Shown in pieces: positions 41,048 to 49,944 of a stretch of 64,000 nt of DNA; within the stretch, counting starts at the first letter, position 1; each line of letters starts with the position of its first letter. Both the position numbers and the translations under genes were made by a program. Where the stretch lies: positions 1-64,000 of the forward strand of contig NZ_JAIMJA010000003.1 in the NCBI RefSeq assembly GCF_021295315.1, written 5' to 3'. The DNA is from Motilimonas cestriensis (lineage in GTDB: Bacteria > Pseudomonadota > Gammaproteobacteria > Enterobacterales > CBDFNC01). A model generated the notes under the pieces. The model was not told the DNA's origin and did not search any database. It saw only the letters and a list, made by a program, of their open reading frames with translations.

Positions 41048-41110
41048 GGGCCAGCTTTTTCTTTTTCAACTAAAGAGACTATTTGCCCCGTTCAATCGTA
41101 TTAAGCTGGT

Positions 41111-41163
41111 TACCCGAAGCATGATGGATGTATCTCCGATCGCATCTTGACGTTGCTTGGGTA
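41111..41163. repeat. Short relative of the MITE-like repeat, upstream of ubiD
   Basis: TACCCGAAGCATGATG at 41111-41126 faces CATCTTGACGTTGCTTGGGTA at 41143-41163. The right arm matches the terminal repeat at 29350-29373 closely (GCATCTT...CTTGGGTATA). Its end runs into TATAAT (41162-41167), so the element may supply a -10 box for ubiD. Confidence 0.5.
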
Positions 41164-41197
41164 TAATACTCGTCTCTGACAAACAGGTTTGCCCCAT

Positions 41198-42682
41198 ATG
41201 AAATATAAAGACTTACGTGATTTTATTGCCTTATTAGAGCAACAAGGACTATTGAAGCGGATCAGCCAGCCCATCGATCCTAACCTTGAGATGACTGAAA
41301 TAGCCGATCGTACGTTAAAAGGGGGTGGCCCAGCGTTATTGTTTGAAAATCCAATTGGTTACGATATGCCCGTGCTGGCGAATTTATTTGGCACCACCGA
41401 GCGCGTCGCCTTAGGCATGGGGCAAAAAGATGTTACCGCATTGCGTGATGTTGGCACTTGGCTGTCTTATCTAAAAGAGCCTGAGCCACCAAAAGGGCTA
41501 AGAGAGTTATGGGAGAAAATTCCCATTTTTAAGCAAGTGCTTAACATGCCAGTGAAAAAGCTCTCTAAAGCGCCTTGCCAACAAATCGTGTTATCGGGTG
41601 ATGATGTCGACTTAAGCAAAATACCTGTGATGCGCTGTTGGCCGGGTGATGTCGCGCCGCTGGTCACTTGGGGCTTAACCATTACCCGAGGGCCAAATAA
41701 AAAACGTCAGAACTTAGGTATCTATCGCCAGCAAGTATTAGGTAAGAACAAACTGATCATGCGCTGGTTATCCCACCGTGGTGGCGCACTGGATTTTCGG
41801 GAATTTCAACAGCAAAACCCCGGGCAACCTTACCCCGTATCAGTGGCTTTAGGTGCTGATCCTGCCACCATCTTAGGTGCTGTGACGCCGGTGCCGGATA
41901 CTTTAAGTGAATATGCCTTTGCTGGCTTGTTACGCGGTGGCCGCACCGAAGTAGTTAAAAGTATCTCTAACGATCTTGAAGTGCCCGCGAGTGCTGAAAT
42001 AGTGCTTGAAGGGTACTTATACCCTGATGAAATGGCGCCGGAAGGACCGTATGGTGACCATACGGGTTACTACAATGAAGTGGATGAGTTCCCGGTCTTT
42101 ACGGTTACTCATATCACCATGCGGGAAAATCCGATTTATCACAGTACTTATACTGGTCGTCCACCCGATGAGCCAGCGATTTTAGGGGTTGCACTGAATG
42201 AAGTGTTTGTTCCTATCATTCAAAAGCAATTTCCTGAAATTGTGGACTTTTATTTACCGCCTGAGGGGTGTTCGTACCGCATGGCGGTGGTGACAATTAA
42301 AAAGCAATATCCCGGTCACGCCAAGCGAGTGATGCTAGGGGTTTGGTCATTCTTGCGCCAGTTTATGTACACCAAGTTTGTGATTGTTTGTGATGATGAT
42401 GTCAATGCGCGAGATTGGAACGATGTGATTTGGGCGATTACCACGCGAATGGATCCGACGCGCGACACCACCCTTATTGATCATACGCCGATTGATTATC
42501 TCGACTTCGCTTCACCTGTGTCTGGCCTAGGTTCAAAAATGGGCCTAGATGCCACCAATAAATGGCCCGGTGAAACCAATCGTGAATGGGGTGAGCCCAT
42601 CGTGATGGATCCCGAAGTCACCAAACGCATTGACGATATCTGGCACGAGTTAGGAATAGACACGCCGTTAAAGCGTGACTAA
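41198..42682 (+). CDS. ubiD: UbiD, 3-octaprenyl-4-hydroxybenzoate decarboxylase
   Basis: A 494-residue enzyme that removes the ring carboxyl group in ubiquinone synthesis using prenylated FMN. Family segments are clear: [17 protein letters not shown] start, the NLGIYRQQ and RWLSHRGGA flavin-site region, and [11 protein letters not shown] with the catalytic glutamate region. The ATG at 41198 matches E. coli UbiD and is preferred to a TTG at 41189. It heads ubiD-ferredoxin-fre. Confidence 0.97.
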   Translation: MKYKDLRDFIALLEQQGLLKRISQPIDPNLEMTEIADRTLKGGGPALLFENPIGYDMPVLANLFGTTERVALGMGQKDVTALRDVGTWLSYLKEPEPPKGLRELWEKIPIFKQVLNMPVKKLSKAPCQQIVLSGDDVDLSKIPVMRCWPGDVAPLVTWGLTITRGPNKKRQNLGIYRQQVLGKNKLIMRWLSHRGGALDFREFQQQNPGQPYPVSVALGADPATILGAVTPVPDTLSEYAFAGLLRGGRTEVVKSISNDLEVPASAEIVLEGYLYPDEMAPEGPYGDHTGYYNEVDEFPVFTVTHITMRENPIYHSTYTGRPPDEPAILGVALNEVFVPIIQKQFPEIVDFYLPPEGCSYRMAVVTIKKQYPGHAKRVMLGVWSFLRQFMYTKFVIVCDDDVNARDWNDVIWAITTRMDPTRDTTLIDHTPIDYLDFASPVSGLGSKMGLDATNKWPGETNREWGEPIVMDPEVTKRIDDIWHELGIDTPLKRD

Positions 42683-42698
42683 TTTACGGGATTGTTAA

Positions 42699-42962
42699 AT
42701 GTTTAAAGCCAGATTGCTACCCGATGGGGTAGAATTTGATATCAACGAGCACGAAACCATCTTAGCGGCGGCCATTCGCCAGAAGATCCCGTTTCCCTAT
42801 CGTTGCCGCACGGGTGGTTGCCAAAGTTGCCTGTGCCAACGCACTCAGGGTGAGGTGGAATACGGTGCCATGGAGCCTTGGCTAACAGATGCAGAGCAAG
42901 CCGAAGGCTGGACTTATGCATGTTTGGCTAAGCCATTAACGGATTTAGAAATAAAGCTTTAA
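42699..42962 (+). CDS. Plant-type [2Fe-2S] ferredoxin between ubiD and fre
   Basis: An 87-residue ferredoxin with cluster ligands C36, C41, C44 and C75 (CRTGGCQSC...C). It is 16 bp after ubiD and 15 bp before fre, so all three should share a transcript. E. coli has ubiD and fre adjacent without this gene. It may carry electrons from Fre to a partner oxygenase or to flavin chemistry; this is inferred from position only. Confidence 0.9.
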   Translation: MFKARLLPDGVEFDINEHETILAAAIRQKIPFPYRCRTGGCQSCLCQRTQGEVEYGAMEPWLTDAEQAEGWTYACLAKPLTDLEIKL

Positions 42963-42977
42963 GCTTTAGGAAAGGTT

Positions 42978-43673
42978 ATGAAATCATATAGTTGTAAATT
43001 GGTAGAACTGTCACAATTCACTGACTTTGTTTATAAACTGGTATTAAAAACCACTGAGCCTGCGGAATTTATTGCTGGTCAATACCTAACCGTGGTGATG
43101 GGCGAGAAGGATAAGCGTCCATTTTCCCTTGCCAATAGCCCAACCACAGGCTTAATTGAGCTACACATCGGCGCGTCAGAGCACAACCCATATGCGATGG
43201 AAGTGATTGAGAAGGTAAAACAAACCGGTGAGCTAACGGTGGAAGTTGCAGCTGGTAAAGCATACTACCGTGAAGAGTCTAAGCGTCCTGCAATCTTAAT
43301 CGCCGGCGGCACAGGCTTCTCTTACGTTAAATCTATTTTGGAATACAGCCTAACCACCGCCAATAAACAGCCGATATTTATTTACTGGGGCGCACAGCAG
43401 CCAGAGCATCTTTACTATCATCAAGAGCTAGCAGCATTAGCCGCGCAACATGAACATCTTACCTATATTCCTGTTGTTGAAAACGGCTCAGTAGCCGGTG
43501 GTAAAACCGGTCTGGTACATAAAGCAGTACTTGAAGATTTTGTCAGCCTAGAAGGTTACGACGTATATATTGCTGGCCGCTTTGAAATGTCGGGCGCAGC
43601 GCGTGAAGACTTCCGCCAACAAGGTATTGAAGAAGCCCATCTTTATGGTGATGCGTTTGAGTTTATAAAATAA
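42978..43673 (+). CDS. fre: Fre, NAD(P)H-flavin reductase
   Basis: A 231-residue reductase that makes free reduced flavin. It has the flavin-binding RPFSLANSP motif and NAD-binding GGTGFSYVKSIL, with a C-terminal YGDAFEF. Reduced FMN supports UbiX/UbiD cofactor formation and ferric reduction. It is the last gene of ubiD-ferredoxin-fre, closed by a terminator. Confidence 0.95.
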   Translation: MKSYSCKLVELSQFTDFVYKLVLKTTEPAEFIAGQYLTVVMGEKDKRPFSLANSPTTGLIELHIGASEHNPYAMEVIEKVKQTGELTVEVAAGKAYYREESKRPAILIAGGTGFSYVKSILEYSLTTANKQPIFIYWGAQQPEHLYYHQELAALAAQHEHLTYIPVVENGSVAGGKTGLVHKAVLEDFVSLEGYDVYIAGRFEMSGAAREDFRQQGIEEAHLYGDAFEFIK

Positions 43674-43695
43674 CTTAAACCAAACCTAGCTAATT

Positions 43696-43729
43696 AAGCC
43701 AAGTGTGCCGTCGGGTTTACTTGGCTTTT
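43696..43729 (+). terminator. Rho-independent terminator after fre
   Basis: The stem AAGCCAAGT/ACTTGGCTT has a 14-nt loop and is followed by a T-rich TTTTG. The 3' edge touches the Pho box of the next gene. Confidence 0.75.
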
Positions 43730-43750
43730 GTCATTTTAGTGTCATAAAAA
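43729..43750 (+). promoter_or_regulatory. Pho box (PhoB-binding site)
   Basis: TGTCATTTTAG followed by TGTCATAAAAA: two TGTCAT units exactly 11 bp apart with A/T-rich spacers, as in the PhoB consensus. It ends about 70 bp upstream of the ATG at 43821. Confidence 0.75.
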
Positions 43751-43820
43751 GTAAACCTTAGTGTAAACATCCCTCCTTAGCATAGGCGCCATTTAGCAAA
43801 CATAATAATTAGGGAAAATC

Positions 43821-45614
43821 ATGAAATTTAAGGGCGTAACTACACTATTAGTCAGCAGCTTAGCGCTGGCTTATCCTGCTATCTCGGCTGCTAAGTCTGA
43901 CGCTGCCATGGCGTCAGCGCCACAGCCAACATTGATTGCCCGTCATGCATCGGGGATTTTTGATGCCAGCGCGGCAGAAATTGTCAGTTTTGATAAACGT
44001 AGCCAGCAAATTTTTGTGGTTAATGCCAAAAGTGGCGCCATTGATGTGTTAGATGCCAGTACGCTCTCTAGCAACACAAAGGTCGAAAATGACATCACAT
44101 TAAACAACCTGCCAAAAGTGACCACGCTAGATGTTAAGCATGATGTCGCTAATAAGTTAGCAGGCGCTGCAAACAGTGTGGCTGTTTCAGGTGATTTACT
44201 CGCAGTCGCGATTGAAGCGGGCGATGATAAAGGTAATAAGCGCCAAGGTCGTGGTTACGCGGCGTTTTATAAAATTGGCAGCGATAAAAAAATCACTTTT
44301 ATTAAAGCGGTTAAAGTGGGTTTCTTACCTGATATGATCACCTTCACCCCAGATGGTAAAGCTGTTTTAGTGGCTAATGAGGGAGAGCCCTCTGGTGATT
44401 ATAATGTCGATCCTGAAGGCTCGATCTCATTGATTCGAATTAAAGATGGCCAACCAGGCGAAGTTATTGAGCTGGCGTTTACTGACTTTAACCAAGGCGG
44501 CAAGCGTGCGAATGAAGTGCCGGCTGATTTACGCGTGTACGGTAAAAGCATGCAAGGCGTGGCATCGAGCTTGGCGCAAGATCTTGAGCCTGAATATATT
44601 ACTGTAACCAAAGACAGCAGCACTGCTTTTGTCTCACTGCAAGAAAACAATGGTTTTGCCGTGGTTGATGTGGCTAATGGCAAGATTAAGCAGTTGGTTA
44701 GCTTAGGTTATAAAGACTATAGCCAAGCAGAAAATGCCCTTGATTTAAATGATCGCGATAATATTGAATCAATCAAAGGTACGGTTCTTGCTAATGGCAA
44801 AGCCAAAATCAATATCCAGCCTTGGCCGCATGTGGTGGGTATGTATCAACCCGATTCTGTGGCCAGCTACACCGTTAATGGCCAGCATTTTGTGGTGACC
44901 GCTAACGAAGGTGATGCGCGTGAATATTTCTTTGATGCCACTAAAGAAGCATGTGAAGCACAAGGCGGATTGGACTGGGATGAAGATGACGGTTGTTTAT
45001 CATTCAACGAAGAAGTGCGCGTTGAAGACTTAGTTGGCAAAGAGCAGTTTACCCCTGAGCTAGCTAAAATGACGGGTGAAGAGCAGCTAGGTCGTTTGAA
45101 GATCACTAATACCTTAGGTAAAAATAGCCAAGGTCAATATGACACTTTCTATTCTTACGGCGCGCGTTCATTTTCAATTTGGACCGCCGATGGCAAGCAA
45201 GTATTCGACTCGGGCAGTGACTTTGAACGTATTACCGCAGAGCGTGTGGGTGAAAACTTTAATGCCAGTAATGATCGCGCGCAAAATCATAAGAAAAATG
45301 ACCGCTCAAGTGCCAAAGGACCCGAGCCTGAAGCACTTACGTTAGGTGAAATTGATGGCCGCACTTATGCCTTTATTGGCTTAGAGCGCGTGGGTGGCTT
45401 TATGATTTATGATATCACCACACCGGCAGAGGCGAAATTTGTTAGCTATACCCTTAACCGTGACTTTACTAAGAATCCAACCAAAGAGGCGGCGGGCGAT
45501 GTAGGTCCAGAAGGGATGGCGTTTGTTGCCAAGGCAGATAGCCCAACCGGTAAACCGCTACTGGTTATTGGCAATGAAGTAAGTGGTTCGACCTCTGTTT
45601 ATGAACTGAGATAA
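43821..45614 (+). CDS. Secreted choice-of-anchor I family protein (phosphate-starvation candidate)
   Basis: A 597-residue protein with a signal peptide (about residues 1-23) and repeated propeller-like blocks (IEAGDDKGN, GFLPDMITFTPDGKAVLVANEGEPSGDY, YTVNGQHFVVTANEGDAREY, GPEPEALTLGEIDGRTYAFIGLERVGG, VGPEGMAFV) typical of the choice-of-anchor I family. Some relatives were labelled alkaline phosphatases in older annotations; no phosphatase motif is obvious here. The acidic DWDEDDGC segment could bind calcium. A Pho box upstream argues for PhoB control. A strong terminator follows. Confidence 0.82.
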   Translation: MKFKGVTTLLVSSLALAYPAISAAKSDAAMASAPQPTLIARHASGIFDASAAEIVSFDKRSQQIFVVNAKSGAIDVLDASTLSSNTKVENDITLNNLPKVTTLDVKHDVANKLAGAANSVAVSGDLLAVAIEAGDDKGNKRQGRGYAAFYKIGSDKKITFIKAVKVGFLPDMITFTPDGKAVLVANEGEPSGDYNVDPEGSISLIRIKDGQPGEVIELAFTDFNQGGKRANEVPADLRVYGKSMQGVASSLAQDLEPEYITVTKDSSTAFVSLQENNGFAVVDVANGKIKQLVSLGYKDYSQAENALDLNDRDNIESIKGTVLANGKAKINIQPWPHVVGMYQPDSVASYTVNGQHFVVTANEGDAREYFFDATKEACEAQGGLDWDEDDGCLSFNEEVRVEDLVGKEQFTPELAKMTGEEQLGRLKITNTLGKNSQGQYDTFYSYGARSFSIWTADGKQVFDSGSDFERITAERVGENFNASNDRAQNHKKNDRSSAKGPEPEALTLGEIDGRTYAFIGLERVGGFMIYDITTPAEAKFVSYTLNRDFTKNPTKEAAGDVGPEGMAFVAKADSPTGKPLLVIGNEVSGSTSVYELR

Positions 45615-45650
45615 GCTGCTGAATTTTCATATAAGCTTACTCATACTACA

Positions 45651-45677
45651 AAGCCATCCTCAATAGGATGGCTTTTT
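45651..45677 (+). terminator. Rho-independent terminator
   Basis: A perfect 10-bp stem AAGCCATCCT/AGGATGGCTT with loop CAAT and a TTTTT tract (45673-45677) follows the choice-of-anchor I gene by 37 bp. Confidence 0.93.
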
Positions 45678-45824
45678 GTGATCTTAATTTGACTTTTTAA
45701 CTCTCGCTCAAGACGAATTTATCCCCTATACCTTAAGGCACAAGTGAATAAAGGGATGTGCGCATTCTTGTTGCTCAGTTTTTACATAAAACTGACAGCC
45801 TGATGTTGTTGCTTAAGGTTTTCG

Positions 45825-46841
45825 ATGAAAAAACTCATTTTTAACGGTCAGACCTATCCGCTCGATCCCGCACATTCGGTGCTGGATAACCTTCTTGCTG
45901 CTGGGGTAAATATTCCCCATTCTTGCCGCACTGGCATTTGTCAAAGCTGTATTTTACAAAAAATATCCGGAGACGTTGATAGTGAAGCTCAGCATGGCTT
46001 AAGGGAGGCGCTGGCAATGCAAGATTACTTTAAAACCTGCTGTGCTTTTTGTGATTCGGATATAGAGTTAACGTCTGGTAAGCGGGCGGACTTTTTGGGG
46101 CGAGCTGTGATTACGGAGAAGCGCTTACTCAATAACAGGGTATGCTTATTAGAGATAGAGCCTGCCAATCCTATTTATTATCATGCTGGGCAATTTTTAA
46201 ATATTCGCCGTGACGATGGTGAAACGCGCAGCTATTCCATTGCTAGCCTCCCTTCGCGAGCGGGTGCGTTAGAGTTTCATATTGAACGAATGAAAAATGG
46301 CACCTTAAGTAACTGGTTATTTGATGAGGCAAAAGTAGGTGACTGTTTAGATATTCAAGGGCCTTATGGTCGTTCTTTTTATCGCACTACCCCCAATAAC
46401 ATGAACATCTTGTTGGTAGCTAATGACTGTGCTTTGGCACCTGCTTTAGGTGTGATCAGGGATGCACTCGACTCAGGTTTTAAGGGGCAAGTGTACCTTT
46501 ATCATGGCAGTAGCAACCTTGATGGTTTGTATTTTCATGATCAGTTAATAACCATGGATGAAGCGGTTGATAATTTTCATTATCGGGCCTGTTTAGATGA
46601 TTCGACCCAAGTGCGGGATGACCTGCCGACCGGTTATTATCAAGGCAACATGGCGGAATTAGCGTTGTCACGCTTTGCCCACTTGCAGGCATTCAAGGTG
46701 TTTTTGTTTGGTGAGCCGAAAATGGTCCGCAATACCAAAGAAGCTGTGATAAAAGCTGGCGCGCTGATTGAAAATGTATTTATTGATCCCTTTGATTATC
46801 GAGATTTGAGAAAAATTAAGCGGCCAACAAAGGCCGCTTAA
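45825..46841 (+). CDS. Ferredoxin-flavin reductase fusion with unusual nucleotide-binding loop
   Basis: A 338-residue protein: N-terminal [2Fe-2S] domain with C34, C39, C42 and C72 or C73, then an FNR-type FAD domain (RSYSIAS at about 134-140) and a C-terminal nucleotide-binding domain. The usual GGTG motif of the latter reads A-N-D-C-A-L-A-P, so NAD(P)H binding may be altered. The overall order resembles oxygenase electron-transfer components, but no oxygenase gene is near. Partner and donor are unknown. The last codons form half of the terminator stem. Confidence 0.82.
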   Translation: MKKLIFNGQTYPLDPAHSVLDNLLAAGVNIPHSCRTGICQSCILQKISGDVDSEAQHGLREALAMQDYFKTCCAFCDSDIELTSGKRADFLGRAVITEKRLLNNRVCLLEIEPANPIYYHAGQFLNIRRDDGETRSYSIASLPSRAGALEFHIERMKNGTLSNWLFDEAKVGDCLDIQGPYGRSFYRTTPNNMNILLVANDCALAPALGVIRDALDSGFKGQVYLYHGSSNLDGLYFHDQLITMDEAVDNFHYRACLDDSTQVRDDLPTGYYQGNMAELALSRFAHLQAFKVFLFGEPKMVRNTKEAVIKAGALIENVFIDPFDYRDLRKIKRPTKAA

Positions 46842-46845
46842 TTTA
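46816..46845 (+). terminator. Terminator overlapping the 3' end of the reductase gene
   Basis: The stem TTAAGCGGCC (46816-46825) pairs with GGCCGCTTAA (46832-46841) around loop AACAAA, then TTTAATT. The stop codon (46839-46841) lies inside the 3' arm. Confidence 0.7.
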
Positions 46846-46882
46846 ATTGAATCCGGTTGGATTAATGATTATCACATCCCAT

Positions 46883-48205
46883 TTAGTAGCGAATAATGTC
46901 GCGCATTGGGTCATAGTCGCTGTTACTTAGACTACGACTATTTGGGTTGATGGCCGAGCAGTAGCCAATTAATGGCAAAGTAGTTGGCGAGCCCAAGCTA
47001 TTAAAGAAATCTTCTACTGCTAACAACTCTGGCCCAGTTGCATTGGCTAATGCTTTTTTCACTACGGCTAGGGCTCGCGGGCGTACTAGACTAGCTGCAA
47101 TTCGGTTGCGTTGGCCCCAACCAATAATGTAATCATCACACTTAGGGTCGGTTATGTCAGGCACCTCTAGGTAGGCAACATCGCGATCAATATTGAAATG
47201 TTTTTTCATCATGCTTTCTTCAAACAACATGGCAAAATCTTCTTCAGTTTTATAGTAAGCATATTGGTCATTAGCCCCTTCCTGCTCAAGTAAAAAACCG
47301 ACCTCTGCGGCGGTGTAGGCTTCGATTTTTGCTTGTTGAGCCTTGTCTTTAGACTCTTCTCCGCCAAAGAGATTGAGAGAGATTGCCTGCATATCAGAAT
47401 TGGTTAGCGTGTAGTTGTTAACAAATACTTGGTTGCTCATTTGTGGGATGGCGCGATCATGGTAGATCTCAGACAGCTTTTTGTCGGAAGGCGTCAAGGT
47501 GGAGATAAAAGTATTATGGAAAATATCGCGTGCATGAGCGAGTTCATGAAACAATAATCCAGTGAACTCAGGCAATGCCGAAGCTAAGCTGCGCTCAGTT
47601 TTATCACTTAATGACCCAGGTGAAGAGATAGTTTTATTGTTATAAACAAAACGCCCGGTGGTTAAAAATTGGAATTTTTTAGCATATGCTGCGCGGTAAT
47701 CATCGTCTTGGTTAATGGTCGCTTTTTCGGCATTGGTTAACCATAAATAGTCTGGATCGAGGTAGATCGCACCCGAGTAGGGAGTGAAGTAAGATGGACG
47801 AACATCAGAACTAATCACAATGGCGCGCACACTTTGGAATAATGGCAAAATAGTCTTAGGCATGTTGTTATTCGTTAACATGTCTTGAAAGCGATTAATC
47901 ATCCAATCATCAGATACGACTAGGCGATTCATTATGTCATCTATTGTGGGGTTGGGTGTTTCGCTGTAAATAAATGAAAGCTCATTAAGGGAGCAAGAGT
48001 CACCTCGGGTTTGTGCTTTAACACATTTAACTAGCACATCAGCATGGGGGCTGCTTGTTCGGGCTACTTTTAGCTCAGCCGTTGGAGCGATAGGATTTGT
48101 TGGCGTTCCGCCATCGACAGGCTTGCCGGATAAATTGATGGATTCACCGCCGCAGGCTGTGAGAGAGAGCGCTACTGCTAGTAGGCCATACTGATAAAGT
48201 TTCAT
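46883..48205 (-). CDS. Lipoprotein with HExxH metallopeptidase-like motif
   Basis: A 440-residue protein with a type II signal peptide: lipobox LSLTAC with lipidated C18, then a Ser/Gly/Pro linker. H220-E221-L-A-H224 (in LLFHELAHARDIF) is an HExxH zinc motif, and a downstream TEEDFAMLFEES segment could supply a third glutamate ligand, as in gluzincins. Cysteine pairs (about C61/C71 and two near the C-terminus) suggest disulfides. Likely an outer-membrane-anchored peptidase of an undefined family. The ATG at 48205 is preferred over GTG at 48211. Confidence 0.7.
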   Translation of the reverse strand: MKLYQYGLLAVALSLTACGGESINLSGKPVDGGTPTNPIAPTAELKVARTSSPHADVLVKCVKAQTRGDSCSLNELSFIYSETPNPTIDDIMNRLVVSDDWMINRFQDMLTNNNMPKTILPLFQSVRAIVISSDVRPSYFTPYSGAIYLDPDYLWLTNAEKATINQDDDYRAAYAKKFQFLTTGRFVYNNKTISSPGSLSDKTERSLASALPEFTGLLFHELAHARDIFHNTFISTLTPSDKKLSEIYHDRAIPQMSNQVFVNNYTLTNSDMQAISLNLFGGEESKDKAQQAKIEAYTAAEVGFLLEQEGANDQYAYYKTEEDFAMLFEESMMKKHFNIDRDVAYLEVPDITDPKCDDYIIGWGQRNRIAASLVRPRALAVVKKALANATGPELLAVEDFFNSLGSPTTLPLIGYCSAINPNSRSLSNSDYDPMRDIIRY

Positions 48206-48328
48206 TGCCACGGATCCCTGTAAATAATTCCTGATGAGAATATCACATTTTCAGGTTATTTGACTCCGTGTCAACTAAAGGTCATTGTTTTGATGAGGTT
48301 GAACAAGTTTAAGTGAGGAGGGTAATAA

Positions 48329-48357
48329 AAAAGCTTCGTCAAATTGACGAAGCTTTT
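48329..48357. terminator. Bidirectional-type terminator hairpin
   Basis: AAAAGCTTCGTCAA and TTGACGAAGCTTTT form a perfect 14-bp stem around a single base, with a T-tract on one strand and an A-tract on the other. It fits termination of the Lpd3-type gene on the minus strand. Confidence 0.8.
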
Positions 48358-48384
48358 GTGAAAATGAATATGACAGCGGATGAG

Positions 48385-49833
48385 TTAGCAGCCTGGGCCA
48401 CATTCCATACACATTTGTGTCATTTCTGGGCCTAGGTGTAATTTCGAGTTGAGGTCACGCAATGCTGTTCTGACGCCTTCTTCGATTACCGGATGATAGA
48501 AAGGCATGTCGAGCATTTGTGCCACGGTCATTTTGCTTTGATGCGCCCAAGCCAGTAAGTGTGCTAAATGTTCGGCATTAGGTCCGGTCATTTCCGCTCC
48601 TAAAAAACGCCCTGTACCGTTTTCGCCGTATACTTTTAATAGGCCTTTGTTTATTAACATCACGCGGCTACGGCCTTGGTTTTCAAAGCTCACTTCACCG
48701 GTGGTAAAGCAGCCACAACTGCCTAGGCGCTTTTCAATCTCACGGTAGCTTTCCCCGATCATGGCAATTTGCGGATCGCTAAACACGGCAGCAATTGGCG
48801 TGCGACGAAGGCCGGCGCGAATATCTGGAAAAACACCGGCATTGTGGCCAGCAATTTTGCCTTGATCCGCTGCTTCATGTAGCAGTGGGATCTGGTTGCT
48901 AGAATCGCCAGCAATAAAGATATTGGCGATGGATGTTTGCATGGTGTACTTATCAGCAAGCGGTACGCCTTTTTCATCTAGTTGAATGTCGAGCTGATCC
49001 AGGCCAATTTTATCAACATTGGGGCGGCGGCCTGTGGCTGCAACTAGGTAATCAACTAAGGCTTCTTGCTCTACACCTTGCTTGTCAGTGTATTGAATAT
49101 AAACCTTGTCCCCTTCGCGTCGCACGGTTGACACTTTCGCATCAGCATCAAGATAAAACTCATCAGCAAAGGTTTTGTATGCGTAGGCCATTACATCTGG
49201 GTCGGTTAATGGGCCCACTTGGCCACCGACGCCAAACATTAATACCTTCACGCCTAAGCGATGTAAGGCTTGGCCTAGCTCTAAGCCAATCACTCCGGGA
49301 CCAAACACCGCTACCGACTCAGGCAAGTCATCCCAGTTGAATACATCATCGTTTACTACTAAGCGATCGCCCAAATCATTCCAAGGGGCAGGCCAGCTTG
49401 GGCGCGAGCCGGTCGCGATAACAATGCGTTTGGCTTGAATTTGTAAGTCATCGCCTACCTGTAAGGTGTTGCTGTCGATAAACTTAGCGTAGCCTTGAAT
49501 TTTATCTGATTCAGGAATGCCATCAACGGATTCCAGTACAAAGCCAACAAAACGGTCGCGTTCGTCGCGTACGCGCTTCATCACTTCTTTACCATTAATC
49601 TCTGGTTTGCCTAAATGAACACCAAAAGCGGCAGATTTATCGTATTGGTGTGCATTTTCTGCTGCGGCGATCAATAGTTTACTCGGCATACAGCCAACCC
49701 GCGCACAGGTTGTGCCAAATGGGCCACCTTCAATAATCGCTACCGAATCGGTTGCTTCTTTTGCTGCGCGATAGGCCGCTAACCCTGCTGTGCCGCCACC
49801 AATTACTGCTACATCTAACTGTTTAATCTTCAT
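48385..49833 (-). CDS. Lpd3-type pyridine-nucleotide disulfide oxidoreductase with C-terminal Cys tail
   Basis: A 482-residue flavoprotein related to dihydrolipoamide dehydrogenase: FAD site IGGGTAGLAAYRAA, redox disulfide C43-A-R-V-G-C48, NAD domain (VFGPGVIGLELGQAL), second FAD segment (NIFIAGDSS) and dimerisation domain with FYHPVIEEG. The C-terminus carries C475, C478 and C482 (CMECGPGC), an addition not found in ordinary Lpd and reminiscent of the mobile tails of mercuric or thioredoxin reductases. It lies 111 bp downstream of the Prx-Grx gene, so it may reduce that enzyme's thiol partner (inference). Confidence 0.85.
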   Translation of the reverse strand: MKIKQLDVAVIGGGTAGLAAYRAAKEATDSVAIIEGGPFGTTCARVGCMPSKLLIAAAENAHQYDKSAAFGVHLGKPEINGKEVMKRVRDERDRFVGFVLESVDGIPESDKIQGYAKFIDSNTLQVGDDLQIQAKRIVIATGSRPSWPAPWNDLGDRLVVNDDVFNWDDLPESVAVFGPGVIGLELGQALHRLGVKVLMFGVGGQVGPLTDPDVMAYAYKTFADEFYLDADAKVSTVRREGDKVYIQYTDKQGVEQEALVDYLVAATGRRPNVDKIGLDQLDIQLDEKGVPLADKYTMQTSIANIFIAGDSSNQIPLLHEAADQGKIAGHNAGVFPDIRAGLRRTPIAAVFSDPQIAMIGESYREIEKRLGSCGCFTTGEVSFENQGRSRVMLINKGLLKVYGENGTGRFLGAEMTGPNAEHLAHLLAWAHQSKMTVAQMLDMPFYHPVIEEGVRTALRDLNSKLHLGPEMTQMCMECGPGC

Positions 49834-49944
49834 AACAACCTCATAAGTGGAATTTGTTTGCCTGAATTCACTGCTGATTAAATAAAATCAGGGAAAAAAA
49901 CTGGGAGAAAATAGGCGACCGAAGCCGCCCGATAATTAGGATAA

